Origin: an uncultured bacterium
Lineage (GTDB): Bacteria > Bacillota > Clostridia > Christensenellales > Pumilibacteraceae
Assembly: GCA_949744905.1 (NCBI GenBank)
Contig: CATKCE010000102.1
Coordinates: 1 to 38,009, forward strand
Length of the DNA stretch: 38,009 nt
Direction of reading: 5' to 3'
Both the position numbers and the translations under genes were made by a program. Positions within the stretch are counted from its first letter, which is position 1, and each line of letters starts with the position of its first letter. The notes under the pieces are model-generated. The model saw only the letters and a list, made by a program, of their open reading frames with translations. It searched no databases and had not been told where the DNA came from. This document shows, one piece after another, positions 7,598 through 16,222 of the stretch.

Positions 7598-8513
7598 GTA
7601 CCATATTCCGGTAATGCTTGACGAATGTATGGACGCGTTGCGTGTCTCCACCGGCAAACTATATTTTGACGGAACGTTGGGAGGCGGCGGACATACCGGC
7701 GAGATATTAAAGCGGGGAGGACGCGTGATAGCGACCGACCGCGACATGGAAGCGATAGATCACTCGCGGATGAAGTTGTCGCAGATAACCGATTACAATG
7801 GTCGGTATACGCTGGTGAAAGACAATTTCAAAAACGTATTGGAAGTGCTCAAATCGAACGAAGCCGACAGTCTTGACGGAGCTTTATTGGATCTCGGGAT
7901 ATCGTCGCACCAGGTAGACGAAAATTTACGCGGATTTTCTTACAGCGGCAACGGTCTGTTGGACATGCGTATGGACAGAGACCAGTATCTCTCGGCGATG
8001 ACCGTGGTAAACGAGTATACCGAAGAAGAACTGTCGAGGATAATTTACACTTACGGAGAAGAACGGTTTGCCCGCAAGATTGCCCGGGCGATATGCGAAG
8101 CCCGCAAAAAGTCTCCCGTAGAAACTACAAAACGGCTTGCCGATATTGTAAAGTCCTGCGTGCCGGTAGTCGGCAAAGGCGGACACCCAGCGAAAAAGAC
8201 TTTTCAGGCTATACGTATAGAAGTCAACAACGAGTTGTCGGGATTGGGCGAAGCGGTAAGCGATATCATAAGCGTGTTAAAGCCCGGCGCGCGGATAGCC
8301 GTCATCTCGTTCCATTCGTTGGAAGACAGGATAATAAAACAAACTTTCAAAATGGTATCCAGCGACTGTATATGCGATAAATCTCTGCCTGTGTGCGTGT
8401 GCAATCATAAAGCGTCGGTAAAGCTGATAGGAAAGTACAAGCCTACGGAAAAAGAGATAACAAAAAATACCCGGAGTCAAAGCGCGACGTTGCGCGTCGC
8501 CGAAAAACTTTGA
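7590..8513 (+). CDS. rsmH: RsmH, 16S rRNA m4C1402 methyltransferase
   Basis: A 307-residue SAM-dependent methyltransferase acting on C1402 of 16S rRNA, in the position it always holds after mraZ. Motifs are the N-terminal HIPVMLDE, SAM-binding DGTLGGGGHTG, ATDRD, LLDLGISSHQVD, FQAIRIEVNNEL and ISFHSLEDRIIK. I chose the ATG at 7590 because it has GGAG 9 nt upstream, overlaps the mraZ stop (ATGACTGA), and gives the family's usual beginning. An in-frame TTG at 7569 would add seven residues without a better ribosome site. Confidence 0.97.
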   Translation: MTEYHIPVMLDECMDALRVSTGKLYFDGTLGGGGHTGEILKRGGRVIATDRDMEAIDHSRMKLSQITDYNGRYTLVKDNFKNVLEVLKSNEADSLDGALLDLGISSHQVDENLRGFSYSGNGLLDMRMDRDQYLSAMTVVNEYTEEELSRIIYTYGEERFARKIARAICEARKKSPVETTKRLADIVKSCVPVVGKGGHPAKKTFQAIRIEVNNELSGLGEAVSDIISVLKPGARIAVISFHSLEDRIIKQTFKMVSSDCICDKSLPVCVCNHKASVKLIGKYKPTEKEITKNTRSQSATLRVAEKL

Positions 8514-8590
8514 TATAAGACGCAAACTTGTCGGAATAATGAAGGCTACGGATAAGACCGTAATATTCCTACACAAAGGAGCATAAAGAT

Positions 8591-9355
8591 ATGGTGACTA
8601 AGAAAAGAAGGATAGTAAGCGAGCAGGACCGTTTCGGCGGATACGGAATGCAACCTGCGCTTAAGACCGCGGTCGACGAAACCGAGACCGAAAGGTTGCG
8701 GGACGAACGTTTTTCGTTCAGTATCGCGGACGAGCCCGGCTTTATTACCGAGAGTCGCCCGGCTTACCAGCCCGAAAGAAACGCTTACGTAGAAAAAAGC
8801 GATAACGGTCATTCGCGCGCCGACAAGGTGATAGAATATTCTTCGAGACCGTATTTCGGAGCTTACGATTTTGTAAAGCCGGTGCGTGCGAAGAAAAGCC
8901 GCAAGCATGAAAAAGAAGACGTCATGCCCAGCATACGCACTCGCGCATACGCCAAAGAAAGCGTAGAGGAGGAATCGTCGGTAACGTACGGCGCCAAATC
9001 GAAACTTTCGGGTAAAACCAAAGCAATGCTTATAGCGTATATATCCGTGGTCTTGGTTTTGGCGGTAACCGTTATAGCTACCGGTCTTGCGGCAAGCAAT
9101 ATAAACGCACAGTCTTCAAAACTCGAATACGAGATATCTCTTAAAAACGCCCAGCTCACAGAGATAAACGCGGAGATAAGAGAATATACGAATCTCGACA
9201 GAATAGCGGGAGCCGCAAGCGGCAACGGAATGGAGAATATAGGCTCCGTGACCGAGATAGAACTTGTGCCCCCCGTAGACCCGGTCGAATACGAAGGAAG
9301 AACAAATTGGTTTGATACCGTTTGCGATTTTGTCGGTAAAATATTCGGAGGGTAA
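8591..9355 (+). CDS. ftsL: FtsL-like divisome membrane protein with long cytoplasmic extension
   Basis: A 254-residue bitopic protein between rsmH and the class B PBP, exactly the ftsL slot. Residues 1 to about 140 are polar and charged and carry no recognisable domain. One membrane helix follows (about 145-166, AMLIAYISVVLVLAVTVIA), then a short extracytoplasmic coiled coil (KLEYEISLKNAQLTEINAEI) and an acidic, Pro-containing end. FtsL partners DivIC/FtsB to activate the FtsW-PBP septal synthase. Typical FtsL is about 110-130 residues, so the N-terminal half is extra. Identification rests on position and topology, since FtsL sequences diverge strongly. The ATG follows GGAG by 9 nt. Confidence 0.78.
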   Translation: MVTKKRRIVSEQDRFGGYGMQPALKTAVDETETERLRDERFSFSIADEPGFITESRPAYQPERNAYVEKSDNGHSRADKVIEYSSRPYFGAYDFVKPVRAKKSRKHEKEDVMPSIRTRAYAKESVEEESSVTYGAKSKLSGKTKAMLIAYISVVLVLAVTVIATGLAASNINAQSSKLEYEISLKNAQLTEINAEIREYTNLDRIAGAASGNGMENIGSVTEIELVPPVDPVEYEGRTNWFDTVCDFVGKIFGG

Positions 9356-9363
9356 AAACGTAA

Positions 9364-11265
9364 TTGAACAACGTTCCTAACAGCACCGTAACTACGCGAA
9401 AGAGGTTATTGATACTTTTGGTATCGATGACCTTTTTGTTTTGCGCCCTTTTGGGCAGACTGGGATATTTGCAGCTATTAGCGGGAAAAGATCTGCAGGC
9501 GCGTGCAGCCGAGCAATGGTATCGCGATCTTCCGCTTAAAGCGCCACGCGGAAAGATAAAAGACGCAAACGGCGCTGTGCTGGCCGATAACCGCGACGTA
9601 TACAGTATTTATGTGCGTCCCAATGCCGTGACCGACGCCAAAGAAGTTGCCGCTGTCTTATCCGGACATTTGGGACTGGTATACGATAAGCTGCTCGAAA
9701 AAATAACTTCATCGCGCGTGAGCGAAATAACCGTCGCGCGCGCCGTGGAAAAAAACACGGCGGAGGCAATAAGGGCATGCGGTTTAAACGGCATATATTT
9801 TACGCTTGATTCCAAACGCTATTATCCCGCGTCCAACTATTTGTCGCAGATACTCGGGTTTACCAATATAGACAACGTGGGACAAAACGGGCTTGAAGGA
9901 TATTACGATACCTATCTTAAAGGCGTTGACGGATTCGCGTACACCGCTACCGATATCAAGGGACACGAGCTTGAAAACAATGTGACAAAATATGTGCCGG
10001 CAATATCCGGTTGCGACCTCGCGCTTTCGATAGATATGAATATACAGTCGTTCGCCGAGACGGCTGTAAGCAATGCGCTTGCGGACCACAATGCTAAAGG
10101 CGCGTCCATGATAGTAATGGATTGCAACACCGGCGGTATACTCGCAATGGCGAGCGCTCCGGGATTCGATCTTAACGACCCTCCGAGAGACGATATAAGC
10201 ATACTTAACGCTCTCAGTAAAAATAAGATGATAGTAGACGTTTACGAGCCCGGCTCTACGTTTAAGATTTTTACCACGGCGACCGCTTTGGAAAACGGAG
10301 TCGTAAGCGATAACGACAGGTTTTTCTGCGGAGGCAACAGGCTTGTGGACGGACAAAAGATAAAGTGCTGGCGCAGTATAGGACACGGTTCCCAGGACCT
10401 CGGCGAGGGCGTAAAAAACAGTTGCAACTGCGTGTTTATGGATCTTGCTTTAAGGCTCGGGACCGATAAGTTGTACGACGGCATGCGTAATTTCGGATTC
10501 GGCAGTAAGACCAACATAGATTTTTACGGAGAGAGCAGAGGTTTGCTCATGAACCAGACAAGCGTGAAAACCGTCGACCTTGCCCGTATAGGTTTCGGTC
10601 AGGCTGTAGCCGTTACTCCTTTGCAACTTGTTACGGCGGTCTCCGCGGCTGTTAACGGCGGCATATTGTACGAGCCGTACTTTGTATCAAAAGTCACCGA
10701 TTATTCCGGTAAGACCGTTTACGAAAGATCGCCGAAAGAGGTAAGAAGATCGATTTCCGAAAGTACTTCGCTCAAGCTGAGAAATATGCTTGAAAAAGTC
10801 GTAAGCGAGGGAGGCGGGCATAAAGCCGGCGTGGCCGGATACCGGATAGGCGGTAAGACCGGCACGGCTCAAAAATACGAAAACGGACACATCGCGCAAG
10901 GAAAATACGTATCCAGCTTTGTCGGTTTTGCGCCTGTCGAAGACCCCAAATACGTTGTGGCAATGATAGTGGACGAACCTGGAGGATACATGTATTACGG
11001 CAGTCTCGTGGCGGCGCCTTACGCCGGGCAGGTATTCGGAAAAATTTTCGATTACACGGGATTGAGACCCTCTGCGGACGCCGGTATAAAAGAAACGGTA
11101 AGTATGCTCGACGTGATCGGATTATCGCCCTCCGAGGCGGTAAAGCGGCTAAACGAGTGCGGACTTATCGTTGAGACCGACGGGGAAGGCGATACCGTTG
11201 TGTCGAGTACGCCTATCCCGCAAACCGTCGTTGAAAAAGGCGACGTAGTACTGGTACGGACATAG
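9364..11265 (+). CDS. ftsI: Class B penicillin-binding protein (FtsI/SpoVD type) with PASTA domain
   Basis: A 633-residue septal transpeptidase. It has an N-terminal membrane anchor (about 13-32), a pedestal/dimerisation domain (APRGKIKDANGAVLADN), and a transpeptidase domain with active-site Ser298 in EPGSTFK (SxxK, Lys301), SCN (353-355) and KTGT (498-501). The last 55 or so residues form one PASTA domain, as in SpoVD/PBP2x-type proteins. It cross-links septal peptidoglycan together with FtsW. The start is a TTG at 9364, 11 nt after GGAGGG; the first ATG lies inside the membrane anchor and would break it. It cannot be settled here whether this is the vegetative FtsI or a sporulation SpoVD, but it is the only PBP in the cluster. 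Confidence 0.93.
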   Translation: MNNVPNSTVTTRKRLLILLVSMTFLFCALLGRLGYLQLLAGKDLQARAAEQWYRDLPLKAPRGKIKDANGAVLADNRDVYSIYVRPNAVTDAKEVAAVLSGHLGLVYDKLLEKITSSRVSEITVARAVEKNTAEAIRACGLNGIYFTLDSKRYYPASNYLSQILGFTNIDNVGQNGLEGYYDTYLKGVDGFAYTATDIKGHELENNVTKYVPAISGCDLALSIDMNIQSFAETAVSNALADHNAKGASMIVMDCNTGGILAMASAPGFDLNDPPRDDISILNALSKNKMIVDVYEPGSTFKIFTTATALENGVVSDNDRFFCGGNRLVDGQKIKCWRSIGHGSQDLGEGVKNSCNCVFMDLALRLGTDKLYDGMRNFGFGSKTNIDFYGESRGLLMNQTSVKTVDLARIGFGQAVAVTPLQLVTAVSAAVNGGILYEPYFVSKVTDYSGKTVYERSPKEVRRSISESTSLKLRNMLEKVVSEGGGHKAGVAGYRIGGKTGTAQKYENGHIAQGKYVSSFVGFAPVEDPKYVVAMIVDEPGGYMYYGSLVAAPYAGQVFGKIFDYTGLRPSADAGIKETVSMLDVIGLSPSEAVKRLNECGLIVETDGEGDTVVSSTPIPQTVVEKGDVVLVRT

Positions 11266-11293
11266 AACGATAAAAATACACTGGGTGATAGAC

Positions 11294-12739
11294 ATGAAAT
11301 TGAAAGATCTGCTGGAAGAAGTCGATGACAGTTTTAAAGATATAGAGATAAGCGATATATGTCACGAGACCGCGGAAGTGAAAAAGGGAAGTCTGTTCTT
11401 TTGTCTTGTGGGCAACAGATTCGACGGACACGATTTTGCCGCGGAAGCGTGCTTCAAGGGCGCGGCGGCGGTTGTGTGCGAACATGCGGTAAGCGCCGAT
11501 TGTCCCCAGATAGTCGTGAAATGCGTCCGCAAGGCTTTTTCCAAGGCGTCCGCGGCATTCTTCGGCTATCCGGCAAACGGGATGAGAATGTTCGGCATCA
11601 CGGGCACAAACGGTAAAACGACGACGTCGTATATTCTTGCCGAGATACTAAAAGAAGCGGGCGAGGAAGTCGGACTTATAGGGACCAATTGCATACGGTA
11701 TTGCGGAATGACATTGGACGCGTCGCTCACCACGCCGGATCCCACGGAACTTAACTCCGTTTTACGCAGGATGCGCGACAGCGGCGTGACAAGCGTAGTA
11801 ATGGAGGTATCGGCGCATGCTCTTGCTCTCGATAAGACCGAAGGCATAGTATTCGAAGCCGTTGGCTTTACCAATTTATCGCAGGACCATTTGGACTATT
11901 TCGGAGACATGAAAAAGTACGGCGAGGCAAAGAGCAAACTGTTTTGTTCCGGACTCGCGCGTTGCGCCGCAATTAACGTTGACGACGAGTTCGGACGCAA
12001 GCTAATGAAACGTATAAAGATCCCAGCATTGAGTTACGGACGGAATAATCCGTCTGACGTATTCGGAATAAATCTTGTTATGAGCGCGGAAGGATTGCGG
12101 TATATAATAAATATCGAGGACGATTTGGGCGAAGTAAAATTCGCGTTGCCGGGAAGATTCAACATGTACAATACGCTTTGCGCGGCGACTATGGCGCACA
12201 TGGCGGGTGTTTCAACGAAAGACATATTGCAGGGCATACGGTCTTTACGCAGGGTGGACGGCAGGTACAACGTCATAAACGCGTCGGGATTCAACGTTAT
12301 TATCGATTTCGCGCATACAGACGACGGTTTGATGAACATAATAACTTCGGTGAGGGAATTCGCTCCCAAGCGGATAATCACTGTTTTCGGGTGCGGCGGA
12401 AACAGGGATAAGACCAAGCGTGCGGCAATGGGAAACGTCGCGGCGCGGCTCAGCGACATCACCGTTATGACCAGCGACAATCCGCGCGACGAGGAGCCTG
12501 AAGAAATAATTTCCGATGCCATGAAAGGCGTTCCGTCCGATAAAGCGGATACCGTTTATGTTAAACCGGACAGACGTGAGGCGATAAAGTTTGCTTTATC
12601 CGAAGCCGAAAAAGACGATATAGTTCTGGTAGCCGGAAAAGGCGCCGAACGCTACCAGGAAATTAAAGGCGTGAAATACGAATACAACGACGAGGAATAT
12701 ATTATGGGCTTATTGCAAAACGGGAGCGTAAATGATTAG
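11294..12739 (+). CDS. murE: MurE, UDP-MurNAc-tripeptide synthetase (meso-DAP type)
   Basis: A 481-residue Mur ligase that adds the third stem-peptide residue. ATP-binding GTNGKTT is at 104-110; TTPDPTEL and the Mur-ligase central-domain signatures are present. DNPR (395-398) is the motif that marks enzymes adding meso-diaminopimelate rather than lysine. I chose the ATG at 11294 because it follows a GGGTGA site. An upstream in-frame GTG (11285) would lie inside that site and has none of its own. Its 3' end overlaps mraY by 8 nt; murF, which often sits between them, is missing here. Confidence 0.96.
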   Translation: MKLKDLLEEVDDSFKDIEISDICHETAEVKKGSLFFCLVGNRFDGHDFAAEACFKGAAAVVCEHAVSADCPQIVVKCVRKAFSKASAAFFGYPANGMRMFGITGTNGKTTTSYILAEILKEAGEEVGLIGTNCIRYCGMTLDASLTTPDPTELNSVLRRMRDSGVTSVVMEVSAHALALDKTEGIVFEAVGFTNLSQDHLDYFGDMKKYGEAKSKLFCSGLARCAAINVDDEFGRKLMKRIKIPALSYGRNNPSDVFGINLVMSAEGLRYIINIEDDLGEVKFALPGRFNMYNTLCAATMAHMAGVSTKDILQGIRSLRRVDGRYNVINASGFNVIIDFAHTDDGLMNIITSVREFAPKRIITVFGCGGNRDKTKRAAMGNVAARLSDITVMTSDNPRDEEPEEIISDAMKGVPSDKADTVYVKPDRREAIKFALSEAEKDDIVLVAGKGAERYQEIKGVKYEYNDEEYIMGLLQNGSVND

Positions 12740-13730
12740 GATCGTATTTGCGACGCTTACTGCGCTTGTCGTGTCCGCCGCCGTTATGCCGTTTGTGATA
12801 TGGCTGGGCAAAAAACTGAAAGTGCGTCAGACCATATTATCTTATGTGGACAACCACATGGGCAAAAGCGGAACGCCCACAATGGGCGGCATAGGAGTTA
12901 TGATAGCGCTCGCGGTAAGCTGTCTTATTTTTCAGACCAAAGACAACATGCTGATGCTTGTAACTCTGTTTGTTACGTTGGGATACGGCATAATAGGTTT
13001 TATCGACGACTTCATCAAAGTTTTTTTCAAGCAGAACAAAGGGCTCAGTCCGATACAGAAAATAGTTTTCCAGTTGCTTATAGCAGTCATTGTGTCGGTA
13101 TTTGCGTACAATAACGCGCTTGTGGGAAGCGTGTTATACGTCCCTTTCACATTAAAGGAGATCGACGTAGGGATATTTGCGGTTCCGCTGTTTATGATAT
13201 TGTTTCTGGCTTTTACCAATTCGGTAAATCTTACAGACGGACTTGACGGACTTGCCGGAAAAGTGAGCATATCTTATACGTTCATGTTTGCCGTGATGAT
13301 AGCGTTGGCCGCTTATTCCGCGGGCGACGGACAAGCGGAGGGAGAATACGGCAATCTCATTGTGTATTGCGGCGCGCTTATAGGCGGACTTTCGGGATTT
13401 TTATGTTACAACAGTTATCCCGCAAAAGTATTTATGGGCGATACGGGAGCGCTTGCTTTGGGAGGAGGCCTCGGCTGTCTTGCAATAATGAGCCGTCTGG
13501 AATTGGTAGTCCCTATATTGGGCGTGATGTTTGTAGCTACGAGCGTGTCGGTCATCTTACAGGTCGCGTACTATAAAGCTACCAAAAAGCGCATATTTCT
13601 TATGGCTCCGCTCCATCATCACTTCGAACGCAAGGGCGTCCACGAAAACAGGATAGTTACGGTGTATACTGCAATTACCGTCGCGGCCGGACTGTTTACC
13701 GCGCTTATAACTATGGTCTGCGTTTTGTAA
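12732..13730 (+). CDS. mraY: MraY, phospho-MurNAc-pentapeptide translocase
   Basis: A 332-residue polytopic membrane enzyme (about ten helices) that transfers phospho-MurNAc-pentapeptide to undecaprenyl phosphate, making lipid I. Catalytic signatures are IGFIDDFIKV, NSVNLTDGLDGLAG, FMGDTGALALGG and the histidine-rich APLHHHFE. The ATG at 12732 has GGGAG upstream within the murE end and overlaps murE by 8 nt, suggesting coupled translation. It is followed by a 91-nt gap holding a hairpin terminator/attenuator. Confidence 0.97.
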   Translation: MIRIVFATLTALVVSAAVMPFVIWLGKKLKVRQTILSYVDNHMGKSGTPTMGGIGVMIALAVSCLIFQTKDNMLMLVTLFVTLGYGIIGFIDDFIKVFFKQNKGLSPIQKIVFQLLIAVIVSVFAYNNALVGSVLYVPFTLKEIDVGIFAVPLFMILFLAFTNSVNLTDGLDGLAGKVSISYTFMFAVMIALAAYSAGDGQAEGEYGNLIVYCGALIGGLSGFLCYNSYPAKVFMGDTGALALGGGLGCLAIMSRLELVVPILGVMFVATSVSVILQVAYYKATKKRIFLMAPLHHHFERKGVHENRIVTVYTAITVAAGLFTALITMVCVL

Positions 13731-13765
13731 TACAGGTAACGTTTGCGCACGGCGTCATATAACCG

Positions 13766-13801
13766 AAAGTTGTCGCATAGTATTATGTGGACAACTTTTT
13801 T
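13766..13801 (+). terminator. Intrinsic terminator or attenuator between mraY and murD
   Basis: AAAGTTGTC (13766-13774) pairs with GACAACTTT (13790-13798), the stem continuing inward through CATA/TATG with one bulge, followed by a T run. It sits in mid-cluster with no obvious new promoter before murD, so partial termination seems more likely than a full stop. Confidence 0.75.
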
Positions 13802-13821
13802 ATATAGGACGGTAACGGCTG

Positions 13822-15096
13822 ATGGACAATGGTTATTCGGGCAAGAGAGTATTGATAATAGGAAAAGGGATAAGCGGCGAGGGCGCGAAGACTGCGCTTG
13901 ATGGGCTGGGCGCCGAATGCGCGTTTTACGAGGATACATATACCGTAAACGGAAATAAAGCGGATATGATAGTCGTAAGTCCCGGAATAAGCAGGGAACA
14001 TGCGGTCTTCGGTCATGCCGCCGAAAACGGGATAGAGATCATAGGCGAGGCGGAGCTCGGATACCGTATAAACAAAAAACCTGTGATCGCGATCACCGGT
14101 ACAAACGGAAAGACTACCGTGACCGAACTGATAGGAAAAATACTCGAACGCGCAGGACATAAAGTAGCGGTGTGCGGCAATATCGGAAATTCGTTTTCTC
14201 TTGCGGCGTTTAGAGGCGGCTATGATTACGCGGTGGTAGAGATATCGAGTTTTCAGCTTGAAACGGTAAAATATTTTAAGCCGTATATTGCCGTTATAAC
14301 CAATATATCTCCCGACCATCTGGACAGGCACAAGACCATGGGCGCGTATTGCGCGGCAAAACGCAAAATTGCCGCAAAGCAGACAAAAGAAGACTATCTT
14401 GTTTTGTCGCAAGACGATATACCTTTGTATGCGCTGGAAGATTTTATGCCGCAGTCCTCGGTGATGTATACTTCGGTGCGCGGCAAAATGCGCGGAGCTT
14501 ACGTAACTGAAAACAAAATATATTATATGGGAGAATACGTATGCGATACCGACAGAGTGCGTATGGAGGGAGAGCATAATCTTAAAAACGCGCTTTCCGC
14601 CGTCTGCGCAGCGAAAATACTGAATGTAAAAAACAAGTGCATAGTATCCGCGCTTACCGATTTTTTGCCGGATGCGCACAGACTGAATCTGGTCGCGCGT
14701 AAAGGCGGTAAGAATTATTATAACGATTCCAAGGGCACTAACATAATGGCGTCGGTATGCGCGGCTGAATATATGAGCGGCGATACCTGCCTTATAGCCG
14801 GCGGAAGCGATAAAGGATACGAATACGACGAACTGTTTACCAAACTGCCGCCAGGCGTCGTGCGCATAGCCGCCGTAGGCGAAACCGCGGCAAAGATAAA
14901 AAGGGCCGCCGATAAGTACGGCTTTGCCAATATCGAGGTGTTCGACGACTTTACAAAAGCGTTTTTGTGGGCGAAAGACGGAATAGAAGAAAACGTATTG
15001 TTGAGCCCGGCCTCGGCGAGTTTCGATATGTTTACGTCTTACAGCGAACGCGGAGAAGCGTTTGAACGGTTGGTGCGCAATGTCGACGAAAAGTAA
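13822..15096 (+). CDS. murD: MurD, UDP-MurNAc-L-Ala:D-Glu ligase
   Basis: A 424-residue Mur ligase adding D-glutamate to UDP-MurNAc-L-alanine in the cytoplasm. It has an N-terminal Rossmann-like domain (VLIIGKGISGEGAK), ATP-binding GTNGKTT (93-99), ISPDHLDRH of the central domain, YNDSKGTN and LIAGGSDKG of the C-terminal domain, all family hallmarks. Length is slightly short of the usual 440-450. The ATG at 13822 has only a weak ribosome site. The stop codon lies inside the ftsW reading frame, giving a short overlap. Confidence 0.95.
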   Translation: MDNGYSGKRVLIIGKGISGEGAKTALDGLGAECAFYEDTYTVNGNKADMIVVSPGISREHAVFGHAAENGIEIIGEAELGYRINKKPVIAITGTNGKTTVTELIGKILERAGHKVAVCGNIGNSFSLAAFRGGYDYAVVEISSFQLETVKYFKPYIAVITNISPDHLDRHKTMGAYCAAKRKIAAKQTKEDYLVLSQDDIPLYALEDFMPQSSVMYTSVRGKMRGAYVTENKIYYMGEYVCDTDRVRMEGEHNLKNALSAVCAAKILNVKNKCIVSALTDFLPDAHRLNLVARKGGKNYYNDSKGTNIMASVCAAEYMSGDTCLIAGGSDKGYEYDELFTKLPPGVVRIAAVGETAAKIKRAADKYGFANIEVFDDFTKAFLWAKDGIEENVLLSPASASFDMFTSYSERGEAFERLVRNVDEK

Positions 15097-16222
15097 ATTG
15101 TTGTCGCAACGTAAAGGCGAATACGATCATATCCTGACGGCGATAACCGTATTGCTGGTGGTGTTCGGCATAGTTATGGTGTATTCGGCAAGCTGTTACA
15201 ATGCCGAAGTTAATTACGGCAATAAGTATTTTTATATGTTCAAACAGCTTGTGGGCGCTATTTTGGGCTTTTGCGCAATGACGGCGTTAAGTTTTATCGA
15301 TTATCATGTGCTGGGCAAACTTAGGTATGTTATATTGGGCGTTTCGGTGATATTGCTTGTACTGGTATTCGTGCCCGGAGTGGGGATAGAAAGTTACGGC
15401 GCGCGTCGGTGGATAAATCTTCCGTTTTTCACTATGCAGGCGAGCGAGATAGCAAAGTTCGGTTTTATAATATTCGCCGCGGCATACATGGCTAAGCACC
15501 ACAAAAAAATGACTACGTTCGCAGGCATACTGCCGGTGCTCGGCGTGGGAGGGCTTATCTGCCTGCTTATAATCTTGGAACCCAATATGTCCATAACGAT
15601 ATGCGTCGTGCTTTTAATGTTTTCTATGCTGTTCATAGGCGGCGCAAGAATAAAGCATTTTGTTTTTATGGCGTTGCCGGTGATAGCTATGATACCGCTT
15701 TTGATAATAGCGGAGCCGTACCGCTTAAAACGTATGCTCGCGTTTATTGATCCTTGGGCGTCTCCGTTGGGCGAGGGATACCAACTCATACAGTCGTTTT
15801 ATTCTCTCGGAAGCGGCGGATTGTTCGGACTTGGCCTTTTTAATTCCCGCCAAAAATATCTCTTTTTACCGTTTTCGGAAAGCGACTTCATATTCAGCAT
15901 AATAGGCGAGGAACTTGGGCTCGTGGGGTGCGCGGTAGTCATGCTGGCTTATGTGCTGATGATAGCCCGCGCCATACGCATAGCACAAAACAGCACCGAC
16001 AGATTCGGGTGCTATCTTGCGAGCGGCATCGCCTGCATAATTGCGATACAGGTGCTTGTGAATATTGCTGTCGTTACGGGGTCGATACCGCCTACCGGAC
16101 TTCCGTTACCTTTCGTCAGCGCCGGCAGCAGTTCCCTTATCGTTTTTTGTTCCGGCATCGGTATACTGCAAAGCGTTGGAAGAAGAAGCCATAAAACGGT
16201 TAAACGCCTTGCTCATAAGTAA
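15062..16222 (+). CDS. ftsW: FtsW, SEDS-family septal peptidoglycan polymerase
   Basis: A polytopic protein of about ten helices that polymerises lipid II at the septum with the class B PBP. Features include VMVYSAS near the first helix, the GYQLIQSFYSLGSGGLFGLGL loop, FLPFSESDFIFSIIGEELG with the conserved Asp needed for glycosyltransfer (about residue 275), and the C-terminal PPTGLPLPFVSAGSSS. Two starts are possible: TTG at 15062 with GGAG 6 nt upstream (386 aa), or ATG at 15080 (380 aa), which gives a more usual FtsW beginning but a weaker ribosome site. It overlaps murD by 17-35 nt. Its last 117 nt overlap the converging thiT gene. Confidence 0.95.
   Translation: MNGWCAMSTKSKLLSQRKGEYDHILTAITVLLVVFGIVMVYSASCYNAEVNYGNKYFYMFKQLVGAILGFCAMTALSFIDYHVLGKLRYVILGVSVILLVLVFVPGVGIESYGARRWINLPFFTMQASEIAKFGFIIFAAAYMAKHHKKMTTFAGILPVLGVGGLICLLIILEPNMSITICVVLLMFSMLFIGGARIKHFVFMALPVIAMIPLLIIAEPYRLKRMLAFIDPWASPLGEGYQLIQSFYSLGSGGLFGLGLFNSRQKYLFLPFSESDFIFSIIGEELGLVGCAVVMLAYVLMIARAIRIAQNSTDRFGCYLASGIACIIAIQVLVNIAVVTGSIPPTGLPLPFVSAGSSSLIVFCSGIGILQSVGRRSHKTVKRLAHK

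Noticed and set aside
8533..8569. Two-level stem (GGAATA/TATTCC enclosing TACGG/CCGTA) just before the ftsL ribosome site
   Set aside because: Short arms and an uneven internal loop, no T run and no known motif; could be chance.
15740..15790. Possible loss of a catalytic residue in FtsW (PWASPLG where many have an Asp before Pro-Leu-Gly)
   Set aside because: The Asp known to be essential in SEDS proteins is the one in the later (T/S)DFIF motif, which is intact here.
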